From positions 10,480,846-10,544,845 of the forward strand of contig NC_088779.1 in assembly GCF_954871325.1 (NCBI RefSeq): a stretch of 64,000 nt of DNA. The letters run 5' to 3'. The position numbers and the translations under genes were made by a program. The notes below the pieces were generated by a model that did no database searches, had not been told where the DNA came from, and was given only the letters and a program-made list of their open reading frames with translations. Source of the DNA: Gordionus sp. m RMFG-2023 (Eukaryota > Nematomorpha > Gordioida > Chordodea > Parachordodidae). Below are positions 36,156-46,142 of the stretch, piece by piece (position 1 is the first letter of the stretch; each line of letters opens with the position of its first letter).

Positions 36156-37769
36156 AAAATTGTAAAATCACGATTTGCTCGTGGTAGTAAGCATTAACCA
36201 ATTAATAACAATGTTTCATTTAATCTAATAATAAATTTTATTTTAATTTTTAAAAAATATTTCAATGAAGTTCAATCAAAGTAATAAAAAAATGTTATAT
36301 TCAGAATGGTGTATTTATTTGAATCATAATATTCCGGGCACATTACAGAATGAAACTTGGGTAAAATTATCATGGCGATTTAGGAAACTTTCTTACAATT
36401 CCAGAAAGTTATGAAAATAAATGTGTAAAATTTTTAATTTATAATTAAATTATTAATATAATATTTGTAATGATTCATTCATAAATAGAATATTATATAT
36501 AATGATTTATTCGTAAATATAATATTTATAATAATTCATTCACAAATATAAATATCGGCTATAGCACTCCAAGTGTTATAGGAAAAATGTAGCTGCTCCA
36601 GGAGCTTCAATCTTTAACAACACTAATTATTATTATATTTCATTAACAAAATTTATTATTCATTTTAAATAAAAGTTAACTTAATAAAAATATAGAAATC
36701 ATCTTTTGTAATGAAAGATAAATATTTTAAAAAGCAGTTGTAATTAAAGTAACAGATAAAATTTCAGGTCTTAATGTAGAGTAAATTTTCTATCACAAGC
36801 GCGGTTCTAATTATGTAATAAAATACATCTGATCTTTTAAATGAAAATTTGAAGATATAATACAGTTTGACACATATTGTAACTCATTACAATTAACTTA
36901 ATGTTTTAACAGCTTTGATAATAAATCAAAGTTGACTTCTAAGCAATATCTTCAGGGTCTACATGAGAGAAAAAAATGAGAAGCAATATGCCTGAAATTT
37001 ACCCTCACCCCCTTCCTAAAGAATATATATTTACTCGCTATAACTCGGGGTGCCCCCTATCCACCTCAAGAATATGTCTCTTACCCTTCCCCCGTGTAGC
37101 TACTGGATATCTTAAAAGATCCATCGCATACAGAATGGAATAGATTCGATAGGTGTAGCATTAGATGGTAAAATTTATATTACCAAATAGTTTAAGGTTG
37201 GGCAGCAATTAATTACATATGCAATTAATTTCATAATTAGAATTCCTTTTTTGTTAAAAAAAATAGTTGGTAATGATAAATAATTACATTAGAAAACATC
37301 CTTCTATGCTCACACAATTTGATCATTTAAAATTCATGTTTTTTACTGAATCATCAAAAGCTAATTTAACAAACTTTACCAGAATTTTTTCCAAAAATAA
37401 ATCGTCAAGTGCTAATAATTTAATTGTAAATTTTGTTATAAAAACTAAAACATTTTGTGTTTATCAGCACTTCTAGAAAGATTATCCGCTTTTCAAATTT
37501 GCTAAATATAAATTAAATAAAAAATTTTAAATAAAAAACTGTTTGAAAAATAGATACTAAAAATGTCGATATTATTGGTGATTAGGGTAGATAAAAAGCT
37601 GTGTTAATACCTATACTATCTATTTATATTTAGATATCATAAATGATATTCCATTTTGTAACATAGAATTTGTGCATTTCTTAACATCAAATGTATAAAT
37701 TAAATGCAAATGTCTTATGAATAATTATAATTAATTCCAAATTTTTGTATGAATAATTATGCCCATCCC
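36156..37769. other. AT-rich stretch; one MITE end near 36625
   Basis: CTTTAACAACACTA, ending at 36625, is the right terminus of the TAGTGTTGTTAAA family, but its left partner could not be found. A 69-codon plus frame at 37267-37476 shows no recognisable feature. Confidence 0.45.
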
Positions 37770-37949
37770 TAGTGGTGTTAAAGTCTCATTTTGGGCAAAA
37801 AAATATTGCCTAAGCCTCGAGATTTCGATAATATGTCTAAACCTTCTTCTATGAGCAAAATCTTCAGGCTTGGGTAATATTTTTCTGGGTGTAATATTGA
37901 ATTAGCCGTTTTTAAAAATCGGCTCAAAGCGAGCTGTTTAACAACACTA
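37770..37949. mobile_element. TAGTGTTGTTAAA foldback MITE, 180-base copy
   Basis: The left end is TAGTGGTGTTAAAGTCTC and the right end GAGCTGTTTAACAACACTA. The flanking octamers CCCATCCC and CTCATCCC differ at one base, so the 8-base target duplication is clear. The left part is shortened relative to 28816-29031. An 86-codon minus frame overlapping it has no independent support. Confidence 0.85.
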
Positions 37950-38940
37950 CTCATCCCTGAAACAGACGCATTTACATGGCCTCTAATATTTATAGATCTT
38001 ACAATTTTGTCGGAATCGGTGTAGGAGACATTTGGCAAATATATAAAGGATTAATGCTCAAAATAAAATTGTATCAATCAATATGGACATTTTCTCATGT
38101 GATGGTTCTTTTAAAAATCAATATTATATATATTTCAATAAGTTTATTTAGATTTTTTAAAAAAAACTTTGTAAAGATAAAATTTATTCGTAAAATATTT
38201 CTTTGATGTTAAAAATATCATTAAGTAGTTTTTGGGAGAAACTTAAAAAAAAAATTAGTGTTTATTATAAAAATTACTAATAATAAGGCAAAATGAATGT
38301 AATCCTAGTGCCATCAAGTTTATTTTTATAAGGCAGCAACGTTGTCTAAATAATAATGGTGTTTTTATTGTGTTTTTAATATATTTATTCACGAAATTCA
38401 AGGTTTTAACAATTAAGCTACCTTCTATTCTTTTTCCTATTGAGGAGGGGATGGGAGGTGTTAGTATAAAAAGAATTTAAACCATTACCTAAAGAAGTAA
38501 GTTCTAAAGCAAGAACTGCCATAATTAATCAATAAATCGTATTTTTTTGCCTAATAATATAAAATTTTATTATTTAAAAAAATTTTTATCTTTGAATTTA
38601 GGTATAAAATTAGAAATAATGTTACTAAAACTTTTTCCATCAATTTTTAACTAATTATTGAGTTCATTGGAAAAGATATAAAGATTTTTATTGACACGAA
38701 AGATAAATATATTAGTTATCGCTATCATTACTTCTTGAAAATGATTTATATTTGCTTGTAAATTTTGAAAAAAATATAAGTTAATTATTCTCAAATAATT
38801 TGAAAAAAAAGTTGTTTATTATATAAATATAAATTATAATTTTTATGATTTTCTATTTAATTTTGAAATTGAAATATATTTTCAATTTGTAATTTATATT
38901 TTCAATTTGTATTATAAACCTAAATCGTAAATTATTTAAA

Positions 38941-39790
38941 TGTCATCGCAAATGGATATCCAAATAGTTGAAAGTGAGCCAGACGATGATATTAATGAAA
39001 TGAAAGATACCATGGAAGTGTCTTAATAACAATAATACAAATTTCTCATTTCCAAATTTGAAAAATATTTTTAAATTAATATAAAAACCAAAACTAGTTA
39101 CAATTTATTTGTTTAAATGTAAAAAAAATATTTCCTCAAATCAATCCAGTAGCTAAAACTTAAAGGTAATTGTCATTTTTAAATTCTAATAGTAATTATT
39201 TTATAATGTTCATGAAAACAGTTTTAAAGATATAGAAAAACATCATAAATAATTTTCGTATAGGCGACTCTACATCCAAAGACCAATTCATTCAAACCAA
39301 ATTGATTAATAATGCACATGCCAATATTTCTTAGAAACTGGCTGATAAAGTTATTGTTGATTTTATAATTGATAAAGTTCAGCCAATGTCCTTAGTTGAT
39401 AATCGTTTACCATGATAAATAAAACTCTATACCCTAGTACAACAATTTTATGTCGTTAGACACTAATGGGAAAAATAGCAGATAACTTTAAAGTGATAAA
39501 AAATGCTCTAATGCCTAGTCATGAGATGCTCATACCATAATCTAAATTTGATAGCAACAGTAAAAAGGAGTCATAAAAAAATAAAGATTTTTAAAAGGGT
39601 AAAAAGATCCACTTTTATAAATTTCAAACTCTATGGAATAAGGAGAACAAATCTTCTAAAGGCTCAGAGATATTTTTAGAAAAAATAGGCAGTATTTTTT
39701 AACTCCTAACCACACTAGATGGAACTCAGAGTATAACGCAATCAAATTAATAGCATTTTTCTGGATGAAAGAAGATTAAAAATGTTGGAA
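38941..39790 (+). pseudogene. Decayed hAT transposase
   Basis: A start codon at 38941 opens MSSQMDIQIVESEPDDDINE, an acidic N-terminus like those of the other hAT relics here. At 39342-39410 the sequence reads DKVIVDFIIDKVQPMSLVDN, matching the 'xxFIIxDxxPFSxVEN' block that follows the BED finger in many hAT transposases. At 39460-39516 it reads TLMGKIADNFKVIKNAL, matching the 'PSRKTLxxxI' block. At 39717-39750 it reads RWNSEYNAIKL, the RNase H-like TRWNS block. Only 200 bases separate the last two, so an internal deletion removed the CxxHxLNL part. Frames differ between blocks. No C-terminal dimerisation block was found. Confidence 0.7.
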
Positions 39791-41252
39791 TTCAATATAT
39801 TAACAATGAAGAGCATACTTTTATAAAAGAGTATTTAGAAATAATTCTAATTAATAATTATTCAATTTTATATTATTTTAATTTTTTACAGAGATTGAAT
39901 AATCTAATCTTATGTCAGCCTAGTAGACTTTATGTTAAAAGGCATTGAGAGTAAATAAAATTTATATTGCTTTGATTTTAACTGAATAATTTATTCTAAC
40001 TTAAAGTTGAAAGCTAAAAATTTATAAAATTCTATGATTAAGATATATTTCGATATACTATTTTTGTAACTTTTAGATTCCCCAACGCCGGGTATGGGTA
40101 GTCCAATATCTTATATACGTATTAACTTTGATAAGTAACAGACCTTCTCCCAAACTTATTTTAGTAGAAATCAAAAATAATACTTGTACTAATTACAACA
40201 ACATTCAACCCTTGTCCACGTCAGGTCTTTAACAAACATCAGTAAAATCAAATCGATGCTTATGGCGGTTTCACGCCATTCTGCAGGCTTACGGAATATC
40301 AATTTTACTGATGGGTCAATCATAAAATTTATTATACCTATGAGTAACTTGTAGGTCTTAAGCCTGTGCCTAACAAATAATTTATATTTATTAACTGAAA
40401 ATAATCTAAAATACAGCGTTCGGGGGATTAGGAGGTTTAAATTTTGAAATAATTCTGTTGGGGAAATTTTGTAAGAAGGCAAATGATTCCAAATGCAAAT
40501 AGGAAAATGCATCTATATATTAAATAATAATTCTTCCTAACCCTAGCTCAAATCACGCATTAACTTGAAATTCACTGGCAATTATTCTTCGTTTCAATAT
40601 AGTGCATTCGCGATAATGTGGTAATATATTAGCGGTAATGCAATAATAATAATTTAATTAAATCATAATAGCTAGATTTAGTTTGTTTGTTGAATTAATA
40701 ATTCCAGTTGCTATTAGAATTACTCTTTTGAAAAATTGCCGAGTTTAATATTTCCCATATTTCAAATTTTTTAAAATAATGATTAACAATATCAAGGTTA
40801 TTTAAAATTTAATCTTTAAAATAGAGGATTAATTTAAAACCATTTAATTTGGATTATCGTAAATTTATTTGAATGATAATTCTTATTTTTTAAAAAAATA
40901 AATAAATAAGCAGGTTTTGACTGAAAATGATATTATAACTATAAATTTGTAATGCTGAGAATACCTCTATAGAAAATATCTTGAGAATATGAATAAAGTA
41001 GCAGTTATGATAATAGAAGAAAAGCAATGAAGATGGAAACCTTCAATTAAACGGCGGAATTTGATTAGAAAATATTTCAGAATCTGAAAATATGAGCTGG
41101 AAATGGCATAATGGAAATAAATGTTAAAGGAGAATAAGGGTTTTAGAATAAGTTTCAGAATTTGGGTAATGAAAATATTTGCAGCTTAATATTTCCCAAG
41201 CAAGTTATGCAGTATTTTAAAAGTAAATTGAATAATTTTAAAAATATATATT
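39791..41252. other. AT-rich stretch with one unrecognised 107-codon frame
   Basis: A minus-strand frame at 40189-40512 reads MHFPICIWNHLPSYK... and lies in a patch of higher complexity (about 40080-40610). I recognise no domain. It may be the remains of a transposon gene or a short host exon. The rest is AT-rich with no visible feature. Confidence 0.35.
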
Positions 41253-41297
41253 CTTTGTTGTAAACGAACGCTTTCATCGTTTTTTTGAAAAAAATAA

Positions 41298-41367
41298 TGT
41301 TATTTTCTTAATATATATATTTCTGTGAAAATTTGTTTTTCTCTTATATATTACATCACCAAAAATT
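41298..41367 (+). repeat. Left copy of the retroelement's terminal direct repeat
   Basis: It begins TGTTATTTTCTTAATATATA and ends TTACATCACCAAAAATT. The start codon of the Gag-like frame follows immediately at 41368. It differs from the right copy (44427-44497) by one substitution and one length change in a T/C run. Confidence 0.9.
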
Positions 41368-42066
41368 ATGGTTATCACGCGAAATCAAGATCTCGCTGGG
41401 AGTGGTCAGCCCCCAGACAATATCCTCACTCCCGATAACTCGCTATCCATCAATCCGCCGGATAACACAGCAGCTCTCACGCAAGCTATATTGACCATCT
41501 CGCAACAAATGCAGAACATGTCAACGCGTATGCAAGCCATGGAACAGGCCAACCGGGAAAGATCGCCATCAAGGAACAACATGACGTCAACACCATACGT
41601 TCCGCCAAGGAGCAGGCCTCCGTCTCCCGCACCAGTGCCATCTATTCCGTTGCCAAGACCACCGCCCGTACCACTTACTATAGAAGAAAAAGTGGCTAAA
41701 TTACAAAGAAATTGGGCGGGAGTGTGTACCGATCTCTTAGAACCTCGCTGCAAAGCTAGCGAACGGGATAGACACGAGCTCAAGCATATCAAAGAAGTAG
41801 TTGACCAGATAACGATCAACACGGAACCAGGAATTGTAGACTCAATGACAAAAAGGGTCAGGATCTTAGGCTTAGCCATCCATTGGGGTTGGGATGCTGC
41901 CAGATTAAATGATATGTCATACCAAGAGAAGTTCCTAGATTCAGAGGAAATCAAATTAGCCAGAGACCCCTTTCGAGCAAGGGCCCGCGGAGGGCCCTCA
42001 ACATCCTACCAAAGGAGACCCGCCAGGAAGGAGACGGCCTCCACCAGGGGTAAGAAAAGAAAATAG
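41368..42066 (+). CDS. Gag-like frame of the retroelement
   Basis: The frame of 232 codons starts directly after the left repeat. The N-terminal third is rich in N, P, D and Q, with a possible short coiled-coil (AILTISQQMQNMSTRMQAME, about residues 40-60). A proline-rich linker follows (about residues 73-103). The middle is a helical-looking segment with conserved-type W and C residues (KLQRNWAGVCTDLLEPRC). The C-terminus is strongly basic (RARGG... to TRGKKRK), as expected for nucleic-acid binding. There is no zinc knuckle. The role as a structural protein is inferred from its position ahead of the RT frame and its composition. Confidence 0.65.
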   Translation: MVITRNQDLAGSGQPPDNILTPDNSLSINPPDNTAALTQAILTISQQMQNMSTRMQAMEQANRERSPSRNNMTSTPYVPPRSRPPSPAPVPSIPLPRPPPVPLTIEEKVAKLQRNWAGVCTDLLEPRCKASERDRHELKHIKEVVDQITINTEPGIVDSMTKRVRILGLAIHWGWDAARLNDMSYQEKFLDSEEIKLARDPFRARARGGPSTSYQRRPARKETASTRGKKRK

Positions 42067-42151
42067 ACACCCCAGCCGTGACACTAATACGCTATTTCTC
42101 CCTTCTTCTTCCACTTTTACCCCCCCCCTAATACCCAAAGGCCCTTTTCAG
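42050..42151 (+). promoter_or_regulatory. Candidate intron between the two retroelement frames
   Basis: A consensus-like donor GTAAGA starts at 42050. A long pyrimidine-rich tract (about 42087-42128) and CCCTTTTCAG ending at 42151 look like an acceptor. CTAAT at about 42128-42132 could serve as a branch site. The interval of about 102 bases is a usual size for fungal introns. Splicing would explain why the downstream frame shows no nearby ATG. This is read from sequence only. Confidence 0.45.
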
Positions 42152-42222
42152 GGCCACCCATTCATGATCTAACGGAAGTCACGAATCCGGACAACGGTCC
42201 TCCGGTCCGAAGAGCAGAAGCA

Positions 42223-44313
42223 GTGCAATTCCCCGACTGGCTCAAAAGGGTAAATCTTTACCTAAGGGAATTGAGGCATCAACTGTTTTCTCCTGATGAA
42301 GGTATTAGTTCGGACGAAGAAAATAACAATAACAATAATCACATTCCGTCCATACCCGAACTAATATCCGCCGGTCAACCAGCTGCAACGGAGTCCGACA
42401 CTCCCTCCTTCCGTTCGGAAGATTCAGGCATACCTGAATGGTGGATCCCAAATGCATCTACGGCATCTTGGAATTCTAGCAGCAGTGGAGCCTCCGAGGA
42501 AGCGTCCATCATCTCTGGCCTTGTCGATTCCATCTACAGTGCCGAAGAGGATACTGGTATGCCCCAGGTGGGGTCAACTACAGTGCCCAACCTTCCGGAT
42601 ATTCTTAATGGAATAGCCAATGTTGACACTCATGTGACCTTCACGGACGAGCAACTCCGAGAGCGCCCACAACTCGACATCAGCACCGCCAGGCTCACAC
42701 CCGGGCCGCTAATGTCGAACTTCACAAGACGTGTAGCTAACCGGGGCTTTAGACCCCGGTTAGACCCCCTCAAGATTGCCAACAACTCAGGGCACTACTA
42801 CACGCATAGACACAGCCATGCAATATCCAGCCGATACAAAGACATTGTACAACAAATGCTGACGGCTGATGTCATAGTGGAAACTGACTCCACGCAACTA
42901 TGCTCACCTTTGTACGTTATACCTAAAGCTAATGGAAACCTCAGATTGATTAGCGACTTCTCGGAGACGTCCAAGAATTTCTTGCATTACCCGTTCAAAC
43001 TGAAGTCGATCCCGCTGATGTCAGTTAACCTACACAAGGCCAAATTCGCGTGCAAAATCGATATAAAATCAGCCTTCTTCTCGATTCCATTAGCTCACCA
43101 AGTGAGGAAATTCTTCGGTTTCAAGATCGATAACAAATACTATGCGTACAAAGTATTACCCATGGGAGCGTCCTTTAGCCCATACTGCCTACAGTCAATC
43201 ATCCTCGATGCTTGCGCAAAAACGGTAAGAAGAGCATCCTACAACGTTTACCTAGATGACATCCTAATTTACGGCGAATCAGAATTTGACGTCAAATGGT
43301 CTACGAGATCCCTCCGGTGTACCCTTGAAGGATGGGGCCTCGAAATATCACTGGAAAAATCGGTACTTGACCCAACGCCGTTCATAACCTACCTAGGAGT
43401 CCCTATCGACCTGCATAACAAAACCCTTAGTGCGGACAACAACACTAGACGCAGGTTAGAAAGATGCCTTAGTATCTTTAGACAACATGCCTATCAACAC
43501 CTCGAAATAGGCAGACTTCTAGCAGCCAAAGTCCTCGGTGTTGTCAACCATTTCGCTTATACCATCACGGGAATGTCAAGGCTCTTCTCCCCCTTTTACA
43601 CCACAATGATGAACAGCCAAATGACTCCGTTAGTAGATACCTACTTAGCATTCAGAAAAGCGGAAATGATCATTGAAGCCCTAAAGTATCCTCTGCAGAT
43701 TCGATACCCAGCATCCAACCCGGTTTACACAGATGCTTCGGACAGCCACATCGGTATATCCTTCTGGGGATACCAGGACATGTCTGTTTCTTACACCGAA
43801 GCAGCGTTACTACTCAACGTCCCTATGCATGCCATTCAGCACATTAATGGTAAAGAAATCCTGGCCGCGGGTGTGGGAGCCCTATTAGCATTGGACAAAG
43901 ATGGTCAAATTCCCATTATCCTGACAGACTCCACGGTCACCTATTACACCCTCAGGAAAGGCGGGTCAAGATCACCATCTCTGGAGATAATAATAACCAG
44001 CATATTATCCAAGCTCGGACTGCCGCATTTTACCACACTATCTCAAAATATTCGTTGGATTCCCACTGATGAAAACCCGGCGGACGAACCATCTAGATTA
44101 TGGATCGGAAACAACGACAGCCTCGCCCTCTTCGAAGGCGCTCCACTTACAGGACACATGCTCCTCCAAGATGAGGAAGTCTCCCTATTCGGCGAAGAAA
44201 CAGTCCCCTCAATAGACACAACCCCCTCGCTGATATCCGGACTCTCTCTTCAATCTAGCACAATTACTTACGAACTGGAACAAATCAGTATAACAAGCCA
44301 CGACTTACTCTAA
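42223..44313 (+). CDS. Reverse transcriptase-RNase H frame of the retroelement
   Basis: The frame is about 696 codons as counted from 42223 and has no ATG there, so its true start depends on upstream sequence. The first ~140 residues are acidic and low complexity. The reverse transcriptase core carries CKIDIKSAFFSI (first catalytic Asp near residue 280), LPMGASFSP, and VYLDDILIYG (YLDD at 343-346). The RNase H domain follows, with VYTDAS (Asp 504), KEI (Glu 545), LTDST (Asp 569) and NPADEPSR (Asp 621) as the expected acidic residues. The 'KGGSRSPSLE' segment after LTDST is typical of DIRS/Ngaro-type RNase H. No protease or integrase domain follows. The function is reverse transcription of the element's RNA. 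Confidence 0.85.
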   Translation: MQFPDWLKRVNLYLRELRHQLFSPDEGISSDEENNNNNNHIPSIPELISAGQPAATESDTPSFRSEDSGIPEWWIPNASTASWNSSSSGASEEASIISGLVDSIYSAEEDTGMPQVGSTTVPNLPDILNGIANVDTHVTFTDEQLRERPQLDISTARLTPGPLMSNFTRRVANRGFRPRLDPLKIANNSGHYYTHRHSHAISSRYKDIVQQMLTADVIVETDSTQLCSPLYVIPKANGNLRLISDFSETSKNFLHYPFKLKSIPLMSVNLHKAKFACKIDIKSAFFSIPLAHQVRKFFGFKIDNKYYAYKVLPMGASFSPYCLQSIILDACAKTVRRASYNVYLDDILIYGESEFDVKWSTRSLRCTLEGWGLEISLEKSVLDPTPFITYLGVPIDLHNKTLSADNNTRRRLERCLSIFRQHAYQHLEIGRLLAAKVLGVVNHFAYTITGMSRLFSPFYTTMMNSQMTPLVDTYLAFRKAEMIIEALKYPLQIRYPASNPVYTDASDSHIGISFWGYQDMSVSYTEAALLLNVPMHAIQHINGKEILAAGVGALLALDKDGQIPIILTDSTVTYYTLRKGGSRSPSLEIIITSILSKLGLPHFTTLSQNIRWIPTDENPADEPSRLWIGNNDSLALFEGAPLTGHMLLQDEEVSLFGEETVPSIDTTPSLISGLSLQSSTITYELEQISITSHDLL

Positions 44314-44426
44314 AGGCAAGCAACAAAATCAAAAATTTTAGAACAATAATCAAACACTTAAGAACGATTCATCCGACGATATTTATTTCTATAAATACTC
44401 ATTATAATGTGTTTTAACTTCATTAT

Positions 44427-44497
44427 TGTTATTTTCTTAATATATATATTTCTGTGAAAATTCGTTTTCTCTCTTATATATTACATCACCAAAAATT
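44427..44497 (+). repeat. Right copy of the retroelement's terminal direct repeat
   Basis: It is the same sequence as 41298-41367 with about two differences. It lies 113 bases after the RT frame and is followed by a ~90-base tail, so the repeat is not at the very end of the element. Confidence 0.9.
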
Positions 44498-44507
44498 TGA
44501 TTTTGTC

Positions 44508-44551
44508 AATAAAGCCTTAGGGATACTAAAGCCATAAAGGCCAAAGTATCC
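44508..44551 (+). promoter_or_regulatory. Poly(A)-signal-like site and 3' stem-loop of the retroelement
   Basis: AATAAA at 44508-44513 is followed by GGATACT (44521-44527), which pairs with AGTATCC (44545-44551). An inner GCC/GGC pair lies within the loop. A second inverted pair, ACATTTTTC (44562-44570) and GAAAAATGT (44579-44587), closes the element. These may serve in 3' end formation or in template recognition. Confidence 0.45.
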
Positions 44552-44847
44552 GACTATATCCACATTTTTCTTAAAAAGGAAAAATGTTAATTTTATTTTT
44601 GACGAACTTTGAACGTGAACGTGTTTCTTTTTTATGACGAACGCGTTCGAATTTAACGTTCGTTCAATTTTAAAAACACCTTTTATTTTTATTTATTTGA
44701 AAAATTTAATATTAATACAAATTATGTCTTATATTTTATAATCAATTGTTTTTCCTTTTTCATTCAATTTTTTTTAACACATTATTATTATAGTTAATTA
44801 ATTTGAATATTATTGTTTATATTTTAATTTAATAGATTTGCATAAGC

Positions 44848-45760
44848 ATGGATATTATTATTTCATCATTATTATCTGATTCTGAAAATTCAAAATCAGA
44901 TGAATTAACATTACCATGGCCCAAATATGATAAATATTTTACAGTAACATCCTTCCTGTATTGAAGGAACTAATTCAATACTTACAAAATGTAAAATGTG
45001 CCCAAAAAGTATTATATAGTTTCAAAATCTCCAAGTTCCAATTTAAAACGACATTTGATTGCAATATTATTTTATATAATATAATATAACTAAGTAAATC
45101 ATTAAATTTGAAAAAAAATGCATTTAGATTATTTGACCCCAACAATAACGATAGTTATTTTAAAATTAAAAAAAATTAGTGGCCTAAGTTATGGTGAACT
45201 ATTGATAGACGCATTATTAAATGGAATTAATAAAAATATTAAACCCTGTTACTATCAAATTAATTACATATATTTTATTTTTTTAAAGATTTGAACATAT
45301 ATATAGATGAAGATCAATATGTTCTTTCTGCAATTATACATCCAATATTCAAGCTTCAATGGCCATAGATAAAACTTCCTCAGAATGAACCTATAAAAAA
45401 TAAACTTATTAGCGTTATTGATGAAAAAATACATTGAAAATCCTAGAAATGATAACGCAAGAACTGTTAATTTCGAGTATATCTTGTTTTTGACGAGTAA
45501 ATAAAGGATGGATTGGAGGAGGATATCTTATTTCAATTTTTTGAAACAAGGTAAATGTTTTTTATAAATTTCCCACGTTAAAAGAGTTGTTTATTAAGTA
45601 TATTACTGAAATCCCCTCATCTGCCCCTGCAGAGCGCGTTTTTAGTATAGCTAATGCCGTATTAACTACCAAGTGTTTTGTCTATCAGATGAAAATTTTG
45701 AAAAACAATTGTTATTAAAATTTTATGAAAAAAATTTTTTATAAATAAAAATATCTTTTT
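44848..45760 (+). pseudogene. Decayed hAT transposase with BED finger and dimerisation block
   Basis: A start codon at 44848 opens MDIIISSLLSDSENSKSDEL, followed by PWPKYDKYF. A second-frame stretch near 44990-45065 reads KCKMCPKKYYIVSKSPSSNL then KRHL, a BED-type zinc finger with CxxC and at least one of the two histidines. Near 45290-45370 the sequence reads DEDQYVLSAIIHPIFKLQW, the hAT 'LHPxFKLxW' block. Near 45603-45665 it reads ITEIPSSAPAERVFSIANAV, the SAxxER dimerisation core, followed in another frame by LSDENFEKQLLLKFYEKNFL and a stop near 45740. The blocks lie in at least three frames with internal stops, and most of the RNase H-like core is missing. It is a dead, internally deleted copy of the element's own transposase. 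Confidence 0.85.
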
Positions 45761-45987
45761 ATTTATTATATTATATGGTATTTATTATATTATCAAAATA
45801 AAACTATAATATTTTTTAACATGGCTAATATATTATATTAAAATATATAAGACATTTATTTAATTTAATTAAATTTAAAGAACGTGAACGCGTTCGATTT
45901 TTGTCAATGAAAGTGGGACGCGAACGCGTTCGATTCTTTTAGAAATGTTTACAGCACTAAATTAGACCTAATATATTATAATATATA

Positions 45988-46142
45988 TTAATGGAATCAT
46001 GCGGCCTTCTTCGATATCTACATATCCTCCCTCGTAGTACCGGATGCCTAGCTGGCCTCAGAAAAAAGATAATTCTTGGGAATTCGAATCCAGAACTATC
46101 GGATTAATGATGCACATCTGGACGACTAGGATAGCTGCTACT
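45988..46142 (-). mobile_element. tRNA-derived SINE, copy 3
   Basis: On the minus strand, an A-box TCCTAGTCGTCC (complement of 46120-46131) and a B-box GGATTCGAATTC (complement of 46080-46091) are spaced as in a tRNA. ATCATTAATCCGAT lies between them as a possible anticodon arm. The body contains GGGAGGATATGTAGATATCG and the tail GCATGATTCCAT, as in the other two copies. It sits about 30 bases beyond the right end of the hAT element. Confidence 0.75.

Larger units (their letters stand above)
41298..44589 (+). mobile_element. Retroelement with Gag-like and RT-RNase H frames (DIRS/Ngaro-like), inserted in a hAT
   Basis: The element is about 3.3 kb and consists of a 70-base repeat, a Gag-like frame, an RT-RNase H frame, a short spacer, a second copy of the repeat and a ~90-base tail. 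It looks largely whole in these parts and young, because the two repeat copies differ at only about two positions. The RT-RNase H sequence resembles the tyrosine-recombinase retrotransposons (DIRS, Ngaro, VIPER) more than Ty1 or Ty3 types. However, no recombinase or integrase frame is present within it. It sits in the left end of a hAT element, and the short word AATGTTA occurs at both junctions (41296-41302 and 44583-44589). Its G+C content is clearly above that of the flanks. Confidence 0.75.
41253..45959 (+). mobile_element. hAT element (TAGTGCTGTAAAC type) interrupted by a retroelement
   Basis: The right end reads GTTTACAGCACTA at 45947-45959, the complement of TAGTGCTGTAAAC. Just inside lie GAACGCGTTCG motifs, repeated at the left part (44600-44670). 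The left tip appears at 41253-41297 (TTGTTGTAAACGAACGCTTTC). After the inserted retroelement the sequence resumes at 44590 with ATTTTATTTTTGACGAACTT. The end of the related element at 8378-9004 shows the same two blocks (TTTTGTAAATGAACACATTC, then TTTTATTTTTGACGAACTTT) in the same order, which supports the split. The left tip has diverged and no matching 8-base duplication was found. Confidence 0.65.

Noticed and set aside
41406-41954. 182-codon minus-strand frame
   Set aside because: It is antisense to the Gag-like frame, and its low-complexity serine/glycine/isoleucine composition mirrors the plus-strand codons.
41298-44497. Ordinary LTR retrotransposon
   Set aside because: The repeats are only about 70 bases, the second is followed by more element sequence, there is no integrase or protease, and the RNase H has the KGGSRS-type segment seen in DIRS/Ngaro elements.
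44562-44587. Intrinsic bacterial-type terminator
   Set aside because: The stem is AT-rich, and the element is eukaryotic; the inverted pair fits better as part of the retroelement's terminal structure.
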